Source: JADHTT01 sp964633845
GTDB taxonomy: Bacteria > Campylobacterota > Campylobacteria > Campylobacterales > Arcobacteraceae
NCBI GenBank assembly: GCA_964633845.1
Contig: CAZWLA010000019.1
Span: 1 to 23,539 of the forward strand
Direction of reading: 5' to 3'
Length of the DNA stretch: 23,539 bases
This document shows positions 22,755-23,539 of this stretch, piece by piece. Position numbers and translations under genes: made by a program. How positions within the stretch are numbered: the stretch's first letter is position 1; each line of letters opens with the position of its first letter. A model generated the notes under the pieces. The model was not told where the DNA came from and ran no database searches. It was given only the letters and a program-made list of their open reading frames with translations.

Positions 22755-23539
22755 TAGAAAAATGGCTGCAAATGGACAATTTTATCCCAATAGTAAAGAT
22801 GAGATATTAAACTATTTTGATCATTTTAATGAGCTAGCCAATGAATATAAATTTGATTTTAAATGTGACTTTACCCCAAGAGCATTGATAGTCCCTCATG
22901 CGGGATATATCTATAGTGGATTTACTGCAAATATAGCATATAAAATAGCTTTAAAAAATAGTGATATTAAAAGAGTTATTATAATAGGTCCATCCCATAA
23001 GTTTGGATTTGATGGTGCGAGTATATCTTTGTATGAAAATTATGAAACACCTTTTGGTGATATGAAAATTGATGAAGAGTATGCAAATAGTTTGTATGAG
23101 AATTTTAATAATTTAGATTTTATTGATGAGGTTCACTGTGAACATTCAACAGAAACACAAGTACCATTTGTAAAGCATAATTTTCCTAATAGTGAAGTTG
23201 TAGAGATTATATATAGTAATTCTAATTTTCAAGATATTGAAAAGCTTATAGAGTATATCTTAAATGATAAAGAAAATTTACTTATTATTAGTACAGACTT
23301 AAGTCACTTTCATGATATTACTAAAGCTACCCATTTAGATAAAATTTGTTTAGATGCAATTACAACTTTAGATATTGAAAAATTTAATAAAGGTTGTGAA
23401 GCATGTGGTATGATTGGTGTAAAAGCATTGATATCATATGGAAATAAAAAGAAAATGAAAGTGAAGTTTTGTGATTATAGAACCAGTGCTGATGTAACTA
23501 AAGATAGAAGTAGTGTAGTTGGATATACATCGTTTGTAT
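22747..23539 (+). CDS. amrB: AmmeMemoRadiSam system protein B (MEMO1 homologue), cut by window edge
   Basis: 264 codons are visible and the frame runs off the right edge; the family length suggests that nearly all of it is present. MEMO1 proteins share the fold of class III extradiol dioxygenases. The metal-site residues of human MEMO1 appear to be kept: His51 in VPHAGYIYSG, His84 in IGPSHKFGF, Asp184 and His187 in STDLSHFHD, and Cys220 in EACGM. CEHSTETQ (131-138) is also typical. Enzyme activity is unproven. The ATG overlaps the amrS stop by eight bases and its ribosome binding site (GGGAAGAGG) lies in amrS. Confidence 0.94.
   Translation, partial: MNNRKMAANGQFYPNSKDEILNYFDHFNELANEYKFDFKCDFTPRALIVPHAGYIYSGFTANIAYKIALKNSDIKRVIIIGPSHKFGFDGASISLYENYETPFGDMKIDEEYANSLYENFNNLDFIDEVHCEHSTETQVPFVKHNFPNSEVVEIIYSNSNFQDIEKLIEYILNDKENLLIISTDLSHFHDITKATHLDKICLDAITTLDIEKFNKGCEACGMIGVKALISYGNKKKMKVKFCDYRTSADVTKDRSSVVGYTSFV

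Noticed and set aside
1..23539. CRISPR array, tRNA genes, insertion sequences or phage genes
   Set aside because: I saw no regularly spaced repeats, cloverleaf-like sequences, transposase or phage-type products anywhere in the window.

Overview
This AT-rich window (roughly 30% GC) has the gene content and signals of a Campylobacterota (epsilonproteobacterial) chromosome, most like a free-living relative of Sulfurimonas, Sulfurovum or Arcobacter. Pointers are a short RecO, a solitary atpE with its own signal-peptide-like N-terminus, an HP0958/FlgZ-type coiled-coil zinc-ribbon gene next to a Nif3 gene (as recalled for Helicobacter HP0958-HP0959), and extended -10 boxes of the GnTAnAAT type. Genus and species cannot be fixed from the sequence alone. 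No tRNA, rRNA, CRISPR array, insertion sequence or prophage was seen, and no gene-free stretch exceeds 300 bases.

Layout. Positions 1-1851 (minus strand) hold prfB, recO and possibly the start of one more gene leaving the left edge. Positions 1923-12568 (plus strand) hold a long, tightly packed series: a DUF6868-like membrane protein, a methyltransferase, a YwbE protein, panC, rimO, a YgiQ-type radical SAM protein, an MsrB-MsrA fusion, apt, trpB, a DedA protein, pepA and a rhodanese. It ends at 12569-13441 with an unusual gene: an MsrB domain fused to what looks like a degenerate PatB/MalY-type PLP lyase remnant. That gene has no ATG, GTG or TTG start and seems to begin at an ATT codon right after the rhodanese stop. 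Positions 13427-14227 (minus) encode a DUF455 ferritin-like protein, and 14296-14763 (plus) a small secreted YceI-like protein. A bidirectional terminator separates the latter from atpE (minus).

Positions 15276-17500 (minus) carry Nif3, the FlgZ-like zinc-ribbon protein and an unrecognised 249-residue protein. Positions 17590-19565 (plus) carry dnaB and a small lipoprotein with a possible transglutaminase-like Cys-His-Asp triad. Positions 19619-23539 (plus) carry a group II truncated hemoglobin, ttcA (lacking one expected cluster cysteine), a DUF523 protein and the AmmeMemoRadiSam trio amrA-amrS-amrB, the last cut by the right edge.

The functions are mostly housekeeping: translation termination, replication, recombination, cofactor and amino-acid synthesis, and purine salvage. 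A recurring theme of protein thiol and methionine repair runs through two MsrB-containing genes, the rhodanese, TtcA and DUF523. The points most worth a second look are the ATT-started PatB-remnant/MsrB fusion, the AmmeMemoRadiSam cluster with its coupled upstream genes, the altered cysteine motif in TtcA, and several start codons placed 5-6 bases after a -10 box with no Shine-Dalgarno sequence, which suggests leaderless mRNAs.
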